DNA of 64,000 bases from Chondrosia reniformis (taxonomy: Eukaryota; Porifera; Demospongiae; Chondrillida; Chondrillidae), in contig OX359195.1 in the NCBI GenBank assembly GCA_947172415.1, positions 8,053,001 to 8,117,000 of the forward strand, given 5' to 3'. The notes beneath the pieces are model-generated. The model ran no database searches. It was given only the letters and a program-made list of their open reading frames with translations, and had not been told where the DNA came from. Numbering within the stretch: position 1 is the stretch's first letter; every line of letters begins with the position of its first letter. This document shows positions 37,101 through 48,365 of this stretch, one piece after another. A program made the position numbers and the translations under genes.

Positions 37101-39212
37101 TATACAGGTGGTCACATGAGAGAGGTAGCTACTATATACAGGTGGTCACATTAGAGAGGTAGATACTATATACAGGTGGTCACATTAGAGAGGTAGCTAC
37201 TATATACAGGTGGTCACATTAGAGAGGTAGCTACTATATACAGGTGGTCACATTAGAGAGCTAGCTACTATATACAGGTGGTCACATTAGAGAGGTAGCT
37301 ACTATATACAGGTGGTCACATTAGAGAGGTAGCTACTATATACAGGTGATCACATTAGAGAGGTAGCTACTATATACAGGTGGTCACATTAGAGAGGTAG
37401 CTATTATATACAGGTGGTCACATTAGAGAGGTAGCTACTATATACAGGTGATCACATTAGAGAGGTAGCTACTATATACAGGTGGTCACATTAGAGAGGT
37501 AGCTACTATATACAGGTGGTCGCTATATCAATGAAATGTACCTTTTTATAAGCAGCCAGTGCTTCATTGTATTTGGTAATAGTATAATCCTTTTCCAGTT
37601 CCTTTGAGAATAAACCATCCACATCTTCTTCTAGAACCATTTCTTCTTCTTCTCCGTCGGAAAGATCATCTTCTCCCGAGAGCTGAGTTTCAGGGGAAGG
37701 AGGCAATTCAGGGGTTGTCATGGAAACATGAATCTGTCTCGAAAGACCATTATCTGTGGTCTCAGGAGGATGGTTATTGAGAGAAAATTCCTGAATTAGA
37801 GAAGATGGATTATCAAAGTGGTCCTTTGCGGACCATCGAACAGGAGTAGGTGAAGGAGATTTGGTCAGGTCTAACTGCATCACTTCTGAGTAGAGCTCCT
37901 GATTGGATGAGGAAAGGTTGCGCTTTATATCTTGGATTAAGACACCATTCCTTCTTTCTGCCAAATCTGGAGTAGCACTATTCCTAAATCTTCGCTGTGA
38001 CAGACTTCTTGCCTTCAAAAACTGTCCTTCGTTGCCTAGCAATGGACTGCTCTGGGCTGATCTGCTTCCTGACGGGACCTGAGTTGGAAGTAAATCCTTA
38101 TGAAGCCTCATGACTGCAGCAGTACAAGCCTGCCCCTCGAGAGAGGCACCCAGCCAGAGGTGGTCGTTCTTCTTCTTGGTGTTCCTGATGGCGTGTTCGT
38201 AGGCACTCAGAGACTTGGCACACTGACCTGACAGAAGGTACAGGTCTCCGAGGTGCTTCCAAGCTCTCGCTTTACGTTGACTTCGGGAATTATTCCTAAC
38301 GTGATAAAAAAGCATTTTCATATTATTATTATACATACTTAGAGGGGCACATTAGTCAATTAGTCACATTAAGATTATAAGAACTACATAAACCAACATA
38401 CCCAACAAGAGGTCAATGATATTCATATATTAAATATAAGGAAGGAATAGGAATAGGAACCATCTGGATACTAGAGCCAAGGACTCACAAGAAGAGAAGG
38501 AGAAGGAGAAGACTCTTGCATCCTCATCCTAAGCTCTCATTAGGTTTAGTTTCCTATAGGTCTTCACTCTAAATATGACATACTTTGATTCGTCTATTTT
38601 CTCAAACGGAGCCTTTAGTAGCCTGGAAGTCTTCATAGTTTCTGAATCCAATATTCCAAAATCCTTTCCCAGTTCTCTAATTCTAGAAGACAGGGCATTG
38701 TGAATGGTCATTGCTAGATCAGAGATAATGCGATAGATTCTCTTTGAATCAATTGAATCTGTCAAATCCATTTGGCACTCTGGGGTATCTATGAGAACAA
38801 AACCTTGACTGATATCTACTTTATTGTGCAATTTACGGGATGGTCCAAATATTATACATCTTGAATCACATATTCCATGATATCTTTCTTCACAAAGTGA
38901 TTGAAACTCTGAGGATACCACCTCAAGATCATCCTCATCCACGCACTGGCAGAGAGCGACAACGCCCATGATTTGTCTGTGAGCCATGAAATCTGAATAT
39001 ACTGCAGTCCCCCAATTTGAGACAGAACTGAGAAACTTGAAGGTGACGAAGGCGTTCTTTGATTCTGTAATCTGGAAGCTAGGGCACTTCTGTATGACCT
39101 CACAGACACTGGTAAACAAGGGTGTGTGCATCTCGCCCAACGGATGCACTGCTACGTGTATACTGCCATGATCTTGGATAGTTTGATTAAAATCCACCAT
39201 CTCTGCATGCAT
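28157..39212 (-). CDS. TRAPPC9: TRAPPC9 (NIBP/Trs120), TRAPP II complex subunit
   Basis: Subunit of the TRAPP II tethering and Rab-GEF complex in Golgi traffic. The first coding exon (about 38569-39212) starts MHAEMVDFNQTI and matches the Trs120 N-terminus. An in-frame ATG at 39311 is an alternative. Later exons include 37543-38296 (TPR-like, GDLYLLSGQCAKSLSAYEHA; NDHLWLGASLEG), about 35310-35390, several short ones at 33915-34965, 33195-33606 (SNPLPFLIKIEDLRLWIDS, an Ig-like region), 32400-32743, 31500-31620 (VEYSGEPGRSKGYYRK), 30860-31060 (FKICWQIPDENKNGDL), about 30718-30812, 29833-29957, 28868-29127 and 28157-28577 (stop). Together they cover the whole length of the human protein. The last 150 residues are a divergent Ser-rich tail. 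Introns carry three large satellites. Some internal boundaries are approximate. Confidence 0.92.
28678..28735 (+). repeat. Interspersed repeat fragment
   Basis: ACTAAACCTAGTGAGAGCTT and GAGGATACAA, the right half of the family also found at 13195-13325 and 57430-57565, within a TRAPPC9 intron. Confidence 0.65.
29180..29820. repeat. C-rich/G-rich intronic satellite, quadruplex-prone
   Basis: About 640 bp made of CCACACCCACACCCAC and CCCCTCCCCTCCCCA blocks. On the transcribed (minus) sense this is dense in GGGGAGGGG and GGGTGTGGGTGTGGG, a classical G-quadruplex pattern, in the TRAPPC9 intron between exons 29833-29957 and 28868-29127. Long ORFs here in several frames are artefacts of composition. 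Confidence 0.95.
29998..30713. repeat. 20-bp minisatellite, about 36 copies
   Basis: Near-perfect tandem copies of CATGTAACAATTGTGTCCAG in a TRAPPC9 intron. Almost all variation is T/G at one site (AATTGTG or AAGTGTG). The unit lacks stops in three minus frames, which produces spurious overlapping ORFs. Confidence 0.96.
32015..32150. repeat. Intronic 21-bp minisatellite
   Basis: About six copies of AGATAGTATCCTGGTAGTATA in a TRAPPC9 intron. Confidence 0.88.
35765..37522. repeat. 34-bp satellite, about 52 copies (TRAPPC9 intron)
   Basis: A 1.75-kb array of a 34-bp unit: GGTAGCTACTATATACAGG followed by TGGTCACATTAGAGA. Common variants are TGATC for TGGTC, GAGCTAGC for GAGGTAGC and GTAGATAC for GTAGCTAC. 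They recur in distant copies, suggesting higher-order duplication. The same unit forms a second array at 43185-43712. Confidence 0.97.
38495..38578 (-). repeat. Interspersed repeat copy, inverted
   Basis: Reverse-strand copy: GACTCTTGCATCCTCATCC, AAGCTCTCATTAGGTTTAG, CCTATAGG. It lies directly beyond the donor of TRAPPC9 exon 1. Confidence 0.7.
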
Positions 39213-39855
39213 GTACTTTATCCTTCCACATTTATCATTCTCTATTGAAGAAGAAAACGAGTAGGAACAATAAAACAGTACATTCGGGCCTGAACAGCGG
39301 CGGTACGACATTCAGAAGGTCAAGCGATCTAAAAGCCTGTTCACATACTTAACGCTAATATAATTAATGTGTCATAAAAGGCTTACCGAAAACAGCCTTT
39401 CGTGTAGTTACTCCTTACGTATGTATCCTTCAGGTATTCAGGCAAAAGTCCCGTTTCCGTATACTTACGTACATTATTAGAGTATCGATATTGAATCCGT
39501 ATACTTGCCGCTACCGGTACACGCAAAAAGTTAGCTATTATAGAGTGTATATAAAAGTGGTTTTAAGCACAGTCAAGAATTATAATAAATATAATAAGTA
39601 TTAATAGGGGGTCCAGGTGTCTGCCAATTGTCCAAAGCCTATCTTATAAGCTTGCCGGTGCTTAAGTCACTTTTTGTTCCAGGCACCGGCAAGCCCCAAA
39701 CTGACAGTTAAGGGGTCCAGGTATCTACCAATAAATTTATGCTAATTGGAGTTCTATGTGAATCACAGTGAAGTAGCTGACATATGTTTATGTGTGGTAA
39801 TCACAGTTAAAAAGAAATGTTTTCAGTTAATAATTGAGGTGTGGACAGAAACAGT
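39213..39855. other. Intergenic region with inverted and direct repeats
   Basis: 640 bp between the TRAPPC9 start and the KIAA0319L stop, both on the minus strand; presumably the TRAPPC9 promoter. A perfect 12-bp inverted repeat, GCTTGCCGGTGC (39650-39661) and GCACCGGCAAGC (39683-39694), is flanked by imperfect direct repeats GGGTCCAGGTGTCTGCCAAT (about 39609) and GGGTCCAGGTATCTACCAAT (about 39713). Confidence 0.6.
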
Positions 39856-42800
39856 TCATCGTGGAATTATCCCATTTATCAGACTACTTGACTTCCTGTG
39901 CTTGCTTTTGCTGTTTCCACTCGTGTACCTCGGAGGAGGGCTCTCCATGGAAACAGAACTCTTTTGGTCAAAGAGAACCTCCTCCTCTGAATCTGACTCA
40001 CTCACCATAACAGAATTCTTACCTACAAAGTTGTGAGGGACGGAGAGGGGGATAGAGAGGGGTGTGACAATGGGATAGGGAGGGGTGTGACAAGAGGGAT
40101 AGGGAGGGGTGTGACAAGAGGGATAGAGAGGGGTGTGACAATGGGATAGAGAGGGGTGTGACAAGAGGGATAGAGAGGGGTGTGACAATGGGATAGAGAG
40201 GGGTGTGACAAGAGGGATAGAGAGGGGTGTGACAAGAAATGTAACCAACCTCTTGGTAACAAATGAACAGGGTCATCCTCATCATGGGATTTCAAAAGTG
40301 CATATTTGATTCTTCTCCTCCTCTTGACTTGTTTTCTAAGGACAGGATTATTTATGATAAATACAATTCCATGTGATCATCACATGACCATCATGTGACT
40401 TTACAGACCTTTTTACATAACAGCAACATAGCAACAAACATGTTGTAATGAATACAAGAATGATAGCACAGATAATCAAAGCAAAATAGAGGACGCTCCA
40501 TTCTACAAACAGAAACAAATATATACAAATAATTGACCATCACATGACCATCACATGACAATCATATGACCATCACATTTACCACAGTTACTTCTCTTGA
40601 GACCAAAATTTGAAGTGAAAAAGTTTTCCATCCAAAACACATCACAAATGCATTTTTTACTTCTTTGTTCACAACGACCGTGACCAGAACATGCATTCAA
40701 ACAAACTACAACAGAAATGCATCACTGACTAACAACCTTTCATTACTCCTCTCATTCCCAACAGTTCACAAATCAGAGGCCATTTCAATAGCATGTCACG
40801 TGTATAATGTACCTTTAGTGTCAATGCTCTTAATGGTCACGCCTCTCAAGGTCCCGCCTCCTTGATACTGACTGAGTTTCTCCAGAACAAGACTGCCGTT
40901 GAACTCCTTCATGACATCAGTCATTTTCACAGTAAACTCTACTATTGTACTGTACATAACAAGATGGCCGACATTTATATGAGAACAGTGCGTTTGCAGC
41001 AGCAGGACTCAACACTTATCATAATAGTTATAAATGTCAGCAAACTCTCACACTAAAATGTGTATATACTGCATGATAACTCACTCGGAGCCATATTGAT
41101 GGACAAAAAGCACATCAACTTGCACATTGTCCAACTGGTTCCTCTCCAATTCCAATTTGATGGCCAACATGAGACTCTCCAGTGAGGAGGTCGGGAATGA
41201 GGTCACTTCAGCATCTATAACCATCTGAACTATGCTGTCAGCATTTGGCTCTGTTGCATAGCAACCAGAAGAAACAGTATCATTGTCATAGCAACCAAGT
41301 AATGAATACAATTATCAATCCTAAACTACATCTATAAGGATTGGTTGAGCTGGATACATTATTGTCTATATTTTGTTTCATATACCCATAAGTGGTCATA
41401 TTTCATAGGTGAATGTAGACAGTCACTTTGTGATAATCTCACCACAACCATTTAAATAGCCTTTAAGCTAGTGGCTTACCAGGATACACTGTAACAGTAA
41501 CACTGTCACAGTTTGATACTCCATTTTTATTCTCTACACACAGAGTGTAGTTGTAGACTCCAACTACCAGGTTTGTCAACATCAAAACGGCCGACCGATC
41601 CGAATGGTCAACAACAAGCTATATAAGATTACATACTAAAATGATACACACATAATTGTGCAGGTAAACAGGTTGCGCAATCCTACCCCAGCAGCTGGGC
41701 TATCCAAGGACTTTGTCCACTGATAGGATGCGATACCAAAATCATCATGACTACCTTTCCCATCTAATATGACACTGTTCTGAGGCAAATTTATGAAAAC
41801 ATCTGATCCGGCATCAGCAGTTGGGGGAATTGAATCATCTGAAAAGAGAAAACTACTTGTGTGAAGCATATTTTGATTAGAAAAGCTTTACTATACACTG
41901 TACGCACTTTTGTATACAGTAATGTTGACTTGAGATGTTGCAAAGAGGTTCCTATGATTGGTTACATTCAATTGAAATGTGTATACTGTTGGGGATTCCC
42001 CTTCAATATGCAGGTTTGTAACCATGGTGACTTTCTCGGTGGGATCTTGAATTGTAACATCCTTGGGACCACTAAAATGAGTGAGCAGATGGAAGGATGA
42101 GTGGATGGATGGATGAGTGGATGGATGGATGGATGGATGAGTGGATGAGTGGATGAGTGGATGGATGGATGGATGGATGAGTGGATGGATGAGTGGATGG
42201 ATGAGTGGATGGATGAGTGGATGGATGAGTGGATGGATGAGTGGATGGATGAGTGGATGGATGGATGGATGAGTGGATGGATGACTATAGAACTGTATGA
42301 ACTGTACCTCAAGATGTCCCATGAGTATGACTTTATCTTGTAAGCATCAGAGCTATGACTCCCATCCAACTTGACAGAATTCTCAGGAAAGAACACTTTC
42401 TGGTTCTCTCCAGCCTCGGCAATGGGTGGGTTAATACTCTCTACAGACAAACAGAATATGCTGATCTTTACCTCTCTTAATCGGACACTTATCTATAGAT
42501 ATTCTACTGTATATCATACCAGCCTTAACGACAATGGACACAATTTTGGAATCTGTCTGTCCTTTGGCATCCTCTACTGTTAGTTTGAACTGGTATTTGC
42601 CCTTCTGCAATCCACTGAGATAAAGATACTTGCTTTTCACACCCTGAGTGGACAAAAACTCATGTTAACAAATTACATTTTTTGAGGAATTAAATTCTGG
42701 ATATCATGTACGTGTACAAACACCCTGGTAAAGCCCACCTTAATATTAACAGGATCTCCTTCAAGTTGCTCCCACTCGTACTTCACAATTCCGTGGTCAT

Positions 42801-45800
42801 CCTTGCTAGCGTTAGCATTGACAGTAACATTAGTGTCGGGCAACTGAACAGTATAGGTTGATCCTCCAGTGTCGGCTGTGGGCGGGTCATCTTTGGCTGG
42901 CTCTACTGTTATGGTAGTCTGTTTATTTGCAGTGAGACCTCCTTCATCTGTTACCGTGATCCTGAGACATTGTATTAGAGAGGTACGTAGCTACTACCGT
43001 AATTCAGGAAATTTTTGTTGTTAAAATATTTTTGTGGTTGGCCCAAACCACGAACCTTTTCTCACAGGATATTTTTGCTCGTTTATTTGTTTGTGTGAAT
43101 CAAGAAGTGCGGTTGGTTTAGACCACAAAAATGTTTCAACACAAAATATATCACATGAAAATTTCCTGAATCACGGTAGTAGCCTCACATTAGAGAGGTA
43201 GCTACTATATACAGGTGGTCACATTAGAGAGGTAGCTACTATATACAGGTGGTCACATTAGAGAGGTAGCTACTATATACAGGTGGTCACATTAGAGAGG
43301 TAGCTACTATATACAGGTGGTCACATTAGAGAGGTAGCTACTATATACAGGTGGTCACATTAGAGAGGTAGCTACTATATACAGGTGGTCACATTAGAGA
43401 GGTAGCTACTATATACAGGTGGTCACATTAGAGAGGTAGCTACTATATACAGGTGGTCACATTAGAGAGGTAGCTACTATATACAGGTGGTCACATTAGA
43501 GAGCTAGCTACTATATACAGGTGGTCACATTAGAGAGGTAGCTACTATATACAGGTGGTCACATTAGAGAGCTAGCTACTATATACAGGTGGTCACATTA
43601 GAGAGGTAGCTACTATATACAGGTGATCACATTAGAGAGGTAGCTACTATATACAGGTGGTCACATTAGAGAGGTAGCTACTATATACAGGTGGTCACAT
43701 TAGAGAGGTACGTAGCTCACATAAAGACATAATTCCCTTCTTGCAAATCTGTGACAGATATTTCTGGCTCATACACAGGATCCATGGATGGGGCACCAAC
43801 TGGTTTTGATATTAACTCCCACTTAAAACGAAGGGGGTTTACCCCATCATCAGTGGACTTGGAGGCGTCAAAGGCCCAAGTGTTGTCAGGTAGACGGATT
43901 GTGACACTTGGGTTCCCTTGCAGAACTACTTGAGGTGGTTCATTTTCAGCTGGTGCTAATAAAGTGGAAATATAAACATGTTACTCTGGTTTAACAATAA
44001 ACATACGTAGGTATTCTCTGAAACTTCAGTTATTTTCAATATGTACAGTACATAGTCAGTTGGATTATGTAATATCGGATTACAGTCGTATTTGACTACC
44101 CATAAGGGCTGGCTGTTCTAGCAAGTATTATAAGAGGTGACAGTTACTGATTAAGCTACTTACCTGGTACTACAGAGACATTTACATATGAGGTAGCCAT
44201 TTTACCATCACTGGTTGTCACGGTAACCTTGATTTTATAGAAGCCTTGAACCAACTATACATGTAGAAATACATTCAGTATATAATAGATTGTCTTTAAG
44301 CTACTCTGAGGTCGTCAAGGGCTGTCAAGAGGTGCTTACATACATGAGACAACACCAGAGTTGGTTCTGTACTTCCTTCTACGGTCCCTCCCTCTCCTCC
44401 GCTCACCTCCCACCTCCAGTTGTATTCCACACCTGTACAATCAGATACATACACACTAGTCTTCAGAACACGGCTGAGGAGAGCAGGTACTAACTGCCCC
44501 ACAACCCAGTCCCTTCCAATGAAGCCTTAGTAAGGTACAAAGGGAAATAGATAATTTCCCCTAGTTCCTATAGCAGCCATTAGGTATGTTGACCTCACAT
44601 CTCTACTGGCCTGTGCTGGCCATCACTATATTAACTAACAGCACTCCAAACCAGTTCCTACCTTCCTTTGGCAATGGGTACACACTCCCAAATATCTTAA
44701 GAGTGGACTCGGGCAGCTGCACAATGTAAAGGTCCTTGGGAGTGTTCACAGTTAGTGTGTCGACATCAGAGCTGGTTGTCGGTGGACTTGTACTACCAGC
44801 AGCCTCTGTTGCACCTGTGTCTGGTTGTTGGTCTCCGCTCACCGCTACTTGACCCACTTCTAGGAGGTAGGTAATATACAAATAGAGCAGTAACATGACC
44901 TCCATATGACAGTCACATGACTTGATTGGGCCTGTCTAGAAGAACCTATCCACTTCCTCAATGGAACAATGGATGCAATTGGCTTCAGTTATTCCACTAT
45001 TGTTTACTTAAACGTTGAATAGATTCATTGCATTATACTTGTAAATTGCATTAAAGTATCCACAAGTTGCATGTGAAACTCTCCAATATAATACACAAGC
45101 ACAACAATGAAAGAGAAAGCACACAAAATCTCAAAACTTTAACATTTAACTTCTTTAATTAAAAATATTGTATCCATTTATACTTTTGTATTGGCAATGG
45201 ATCTGTATAAATGAACTGTATAGAACACACCATAACAGGACAATATTAAATAGCTTCCCAAATGGGATTTTAGGTCTAAAACTGAAACTACTCATTAGCA
45301 AATGTGTCCAGAGACTGTTGATGAGGTGAAAATAAAACAATTGTGGTTGCAGATCTACAGACAGGCTATGTGCTGGATGGAAAGGGAAAACCAACTCAAA
45401 TAGCTGCACCATGACTTTCCTACATACGCACACTCTATTGGTCAGTGGCTAGGAAGGTATTCAAATGGGAGTTGGGAAACAAGTGAGAAGGAATGGACCA
45501 ATCAGATTCAGCCAATGTGAGGGAAAGAATGGACCAATCAGATTCAGCCAATGTGAGACCAGTCAGAGTAAAGAGATCTATCCAAAAAAGGCAGCTTCAG
45601 CAATGACAAAAGAGATATTCTTACAACAGAATGAAACACATCAAATTGATCAATACAACTGACAGTAAATACAAAGTGGTTATTTGATATATTGCAGGCG
45701 CTTACCTTCCTTCATTTGTACCATCATTGACTTCATCTCTCTCGCTCTGAGAGGTCTGCAACTCTCAGCTGTGCGACACTCCAGAGAGAAACACTTATCC

Positions 45801-46506
45801 CCAAAGACCCACACATAGTCACACCCACTGCTGTAGTTGGCACTGCAGCACGTCGCAATGCAGAGCCTTGTAAAATTTTCTGAACTCTGTTCATCTAGAC
45901 AGTAAATAAGAAGACGTTGTTCGGTTTGCAAGTATCATTTGATTATATAAAAAAGTAAATGAACTATTCTAATAATAAAAGGTCATGGACGGACAAGTGA
46001 GGAGGGGAGTAGCGAATACTCCTGTAGTCCAGTAGTCCTACCTACCATTCCGCTCGTGTAGCAGGCGTATGACTCCAGCACTCGTACGATTCTGCGGATA
46101 GGAGTGCTCAAATCTGGCCGTCTCTCTACAGACATCAGCCGACTGTATGTCTTCCAGCGAATCTAGAATATCGTCATCTCCCTGTGACTTGACTACAGAA
46201 GTAACACATGGTGGAGATAGGAATTGAAATAATTCACTAATTTGAATGGTAGACCCATACAATGTACCAATCTCAAAAAAGTTATTTAAATCGATCACAA
46301 AAACAATTTATGTTAACTTCAAGTAATTCGAGCTACATACTCGATTGAACAAGGAGCGCATTCGGTAATGGGCGCCTCTCAAATGCGTAGTAGCTGCAAC
46401 CTCTAGTTTACTCACCTTCCCGATTTAAGCAAGTCAAAAAGGCGATCAGTGCGAAGAGGAATCCGCAGACAAGAAGGTTGGAACTTCTTACCATCCTCCT
46501 GGTCAT
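39856..46506 (-). CDS. KIAA0319L: KIAA0319/KIAA0319L-like MANSC and PKD-repeat membrane protein
   Basis: Type I membrane glycoprotein. The start at 46506 gives a signal peptide ([14 protein letters not shown]). Next come a MANSC-type Cys-rich domain (exons about 46050-46195 and 45702-45896), a Thr/Ser-rich linker (44661-44857) and five PKD Ig-like repeats in exon pairs (PKD1 44165-44857, PKD2 42740-43950, PKD3 within 42520-42900, PKD4 41905-42450, PKD5 41480-41838; for example [15 protein letters not shown] and [15 protein letters not shown]). A Cys-rich juxtamembrane module ([19 protein letters not shown]), one TM helix ([14 protein letters not shown]) and a tail with [11 protein letters not shown] follow. 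This whole order is that of vertebrate KIAA0319 and KIAA0319L, linked to Golgi-surface recycling and neuronal migration. The human L form is also known as a host receptor for adeno-associated virus. Which paralogue it matches cannot be decided. Exon limits are approximate. Confidence 0.93.
40035..40236. repeat. Intronic satellite next to the last KIAA0319L acceptor
   Basis: About nine copies of a 21-24 bp unit (GGGATAGAGAGGGGTGTGACA with AAGA or AT). On the coding sense it is pyrimidine-rich and sits immediately upstream of the acceptor TTTGTAG of the last exon. Confidence 0.9.
42090..42285. repeat. (GGAT)n-type microsatellite
   Basis: GGATGGATGAGT repeats in an intron between the two PKD4 exons. 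Apparent ORFs rich in DEWM are artefacts. Confidence 0.95.
42994..43179. mobile_element. Fold-back MITE, 186 bp
   Basis: Termini CTACCGTAATTCAGGAAATT and AATTTCCTGAATCACGGTAG are inverted repeats. The pairing continues inward for about 70 bp (TTTTTGTGGTTGGCCCAAACC against GGTTTAGACCACAAAAA), so the element is almost wholly palindromic. It lies at the edge of the 34-bp satellite in a KIAA0319L intron, with satellite sequence on both sides. Confidence 0.82.
43185..43712. repeat. 34-bp satellite, about 15 copies (KIAA0319L intron)
   Basis: Same unit as the array at 35765-37522, including the GAGCTAGC and TGATC variants, in an intron of the adjacent gene about 5.7 kb away. A partial unit (TTAGAGAGGTACGTAGCTAC) precedes the MITE on the left, so the MITE interrupts or abuts the array. 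Confidence 0.96.
45493..45557. repeat. 33-bp direct duplication with CCAAT motifs
   Basis: GGACCAATCAGATTCAGCCA is present twice in tandem, each copy with two CCAAT boxes, in a large KIAA0319L intron. Function unknown. Confidence 0.75.
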
Positions 46507-46656
46507 CAGAGTAGACACTCGGAGCGATGCGACTAGCTATATTGCATTAGACCTTGCCGGGTATCTTTTAAGGTTTCCGGCTATTCTTTTAGTTTATTAG
46601 TATGCGCTACACTTACTAAGGGATTGCGACATTACTAAGGGGATTGCGACATCACT
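46507..46656. promoter_or_regulatory. Presumed bidirectional promoter, KIAA0319L / REC114
   Basis: 150 bp between divergent ATGs. It contains a duplicated motif ACTAAGGGGATTGCGACAT (about 46615-46653). Role inferred. Confidence 0.5.
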
Positions 46657-48083
46657 ATGTCAGCCATCCTGTTTAGCTGGCCTGTGGAAAAGTACGGTAG
46701 GTTCACGCCCACGCGTCCTCCGGTTTTCCCTGGAATAGATCAAGCGTCTAAGAAGTCGACCTCGTCTGGAAACTGGCAGGTTTGAATGCTCGTTTGTGTT
46801 TGCAGCTGCATACAACTTGCAGTGTTATTTGGTCACGTGATGCGTTTTCTTTAAGGTGCATTCTTTCAAGAATGGAGAGTGCGAATTGTCACTTCTGCAA
46901 GGTAATCACTTTATGCTGAAAGCAGGGAGCAATGTGCTGGTGAGTAGCAGATAGCTGATACTCTTAACCACAACTGTTTTGTCAGCTATTTAGCTGACTC
47001 AGCCATTTCCCCACATTAAAAATAGCCTAAAAGGATCATTATGTATTTAATTAACTTTTTATATCACTTTCATTATGTCGTTCTCTTTGTGTTTCTATGG
47101 TAACCAGGAGAGTTTTTCTCTATGTGATGCCCACCAATGGATTAGGGGTGCAGTAAGAGGAGATAGTCTTTTGTTTATGTGCAAGGCAGATTTGACCGGA
47201 GTTACAAGAAAGTTTAGAGTAAAGTTTTCTTCTTCAAATGATCAGTGTCCTAATGAGATATGCAAGAGCTGTGTAGACATCCTGGGGTCCTTCCTGCCTT
47301 TCAAAGATGTCTGCCCTGCAGCCCCTGATCCTGCTAGGTCCAACACACAGCTACTACTTGATGCCACTTGTTCACAGACTTCTGTTGCTATGGATACAGT
47401 AGGTGCTGTCATGGCAACTGACAGGCCCTCTGTAGATGGAGGTGAACATGCAAGTAATCCACCTATTGACATGGACACTAGATTCTGTGCACCTTCTGGT
47501 AGCATAAATCCTGTTGCCATAGAAACTACAACATTCAATGGAGTGGATGGGGCAAGCGTGTCAGATCACATTTCTGACATGTCTCAGTCTGGAAATGTTG
47601 AGAGTTCTGTTAAAAGTGTTTCAATCATTCCAACTGCCGTACCTCTCTCTGTTAGCTCCTCTTCTGTCACATCAGCTACGGTAATGACCCCTGGGGAGAT
47701 ATTGAAAGTGAGCAGTTACATATATGTCTATGTATACACTGAAAACTGAGCATTGAGTAACTACATAATATATTCAGTCTCAATTTCAATTTGCCCTCTC
47801 TCTCTTCTAAAGTAATATTTGTGTATACTTATGTATGTCCTATTACTGTGTATGCCCTGAAGTGCCTGTCCTAATACCTGTATGTGAATGTTGGCTACCT
47901 TTTGAGTGAGGTGTTAATCCTCTGAAGGGTGTGATGCAGGGAGGGAGGACACTTGGAAGGGCCTACATGGAGTGCACCATACCCACCAGTCACGTGAGAG
48001 GGTTCATCAGGCTGTGTCTGACCGATCAGAAGTTTCCTGCTTTTGTTGAGGCGGTTGAGAAGGAACTGAACAACATTGCCTAA
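46657..48083 (+). CDS. REC114: REC114 meiotic recombination protein
   Basis: Partner of MEI4 in the axis-associated complex needed for SPO11 double-strand breaks. Exons 46657-46779, 46856-46939, 47108-47707 and 47928-48083 (or acceptor at 47939/47940) give 320 (or 316) residues in a continuous frame. The N-terminal PH-like fold is represented by WPVEKYGRFTP, the segment near residue 68 and KFRVKFSSSNDQCPNEICKS. A long unstructured Ser/Thr middle follows. The C-terminal helix RGFIRLCLTDQKFPAFVEAV matches the conserved MEI4-binding end of vertebrate REC114 (LRLCLMDQNFPAFVEEVEK). The family evolves fast, so retention of both ends makes the call firm. AATAAA at 48110-48115 is a likely poly(A) signal. 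It is convergent with TTC39. Confidence 0.92.
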
Positions 48084-48109
48084 TCCTCACTAGCTGGACC
48101 TTGTCATTG

Positions 48110-48115
48110 AATAAA
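48110..48115 (+). terminator. Poly(A) signal of REC114
   Basis: Canonical AATAAA 27 bp after the REC114 stop codon, before the convergent TTC39 gene. Confidence 0.6.
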
Positions 48116-48365
48116 GCAACTAATTGTAATTGCCATATTTTCATTTACTGATGAAGCAATTTTAAAGTTCATTTTATGTATAAAAGTAGTTACAATCAAA
48201 TAATAATCTCAAGTACAATATATTTGTAATAAATAGTTCTTTCAATGTTGTAATATGGAGATCAATAATTATAATATGACAAACCAGAATAGTTGAACAA
48301 TTGTTAATTGTGTATCTTATTTGAAAAAAGCATTTCCTTCAACAAGTATACAAAATGGATAAATA

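Noticed and set aside
39213-39311. Upstream in-frame ATG of TRAPPC9 (MSYRRCSGPN)
   Set aside because: The start at 39212 aligns better with the Trs120 N-terminus; the upstream extension shows no similarity. It cannot be excluded.
42149-42343. ORF of DEWMDGWM type, and similar ORFs at 56015-56345
   Set aside because: Translations of GGAT-type microsatellites in introns.
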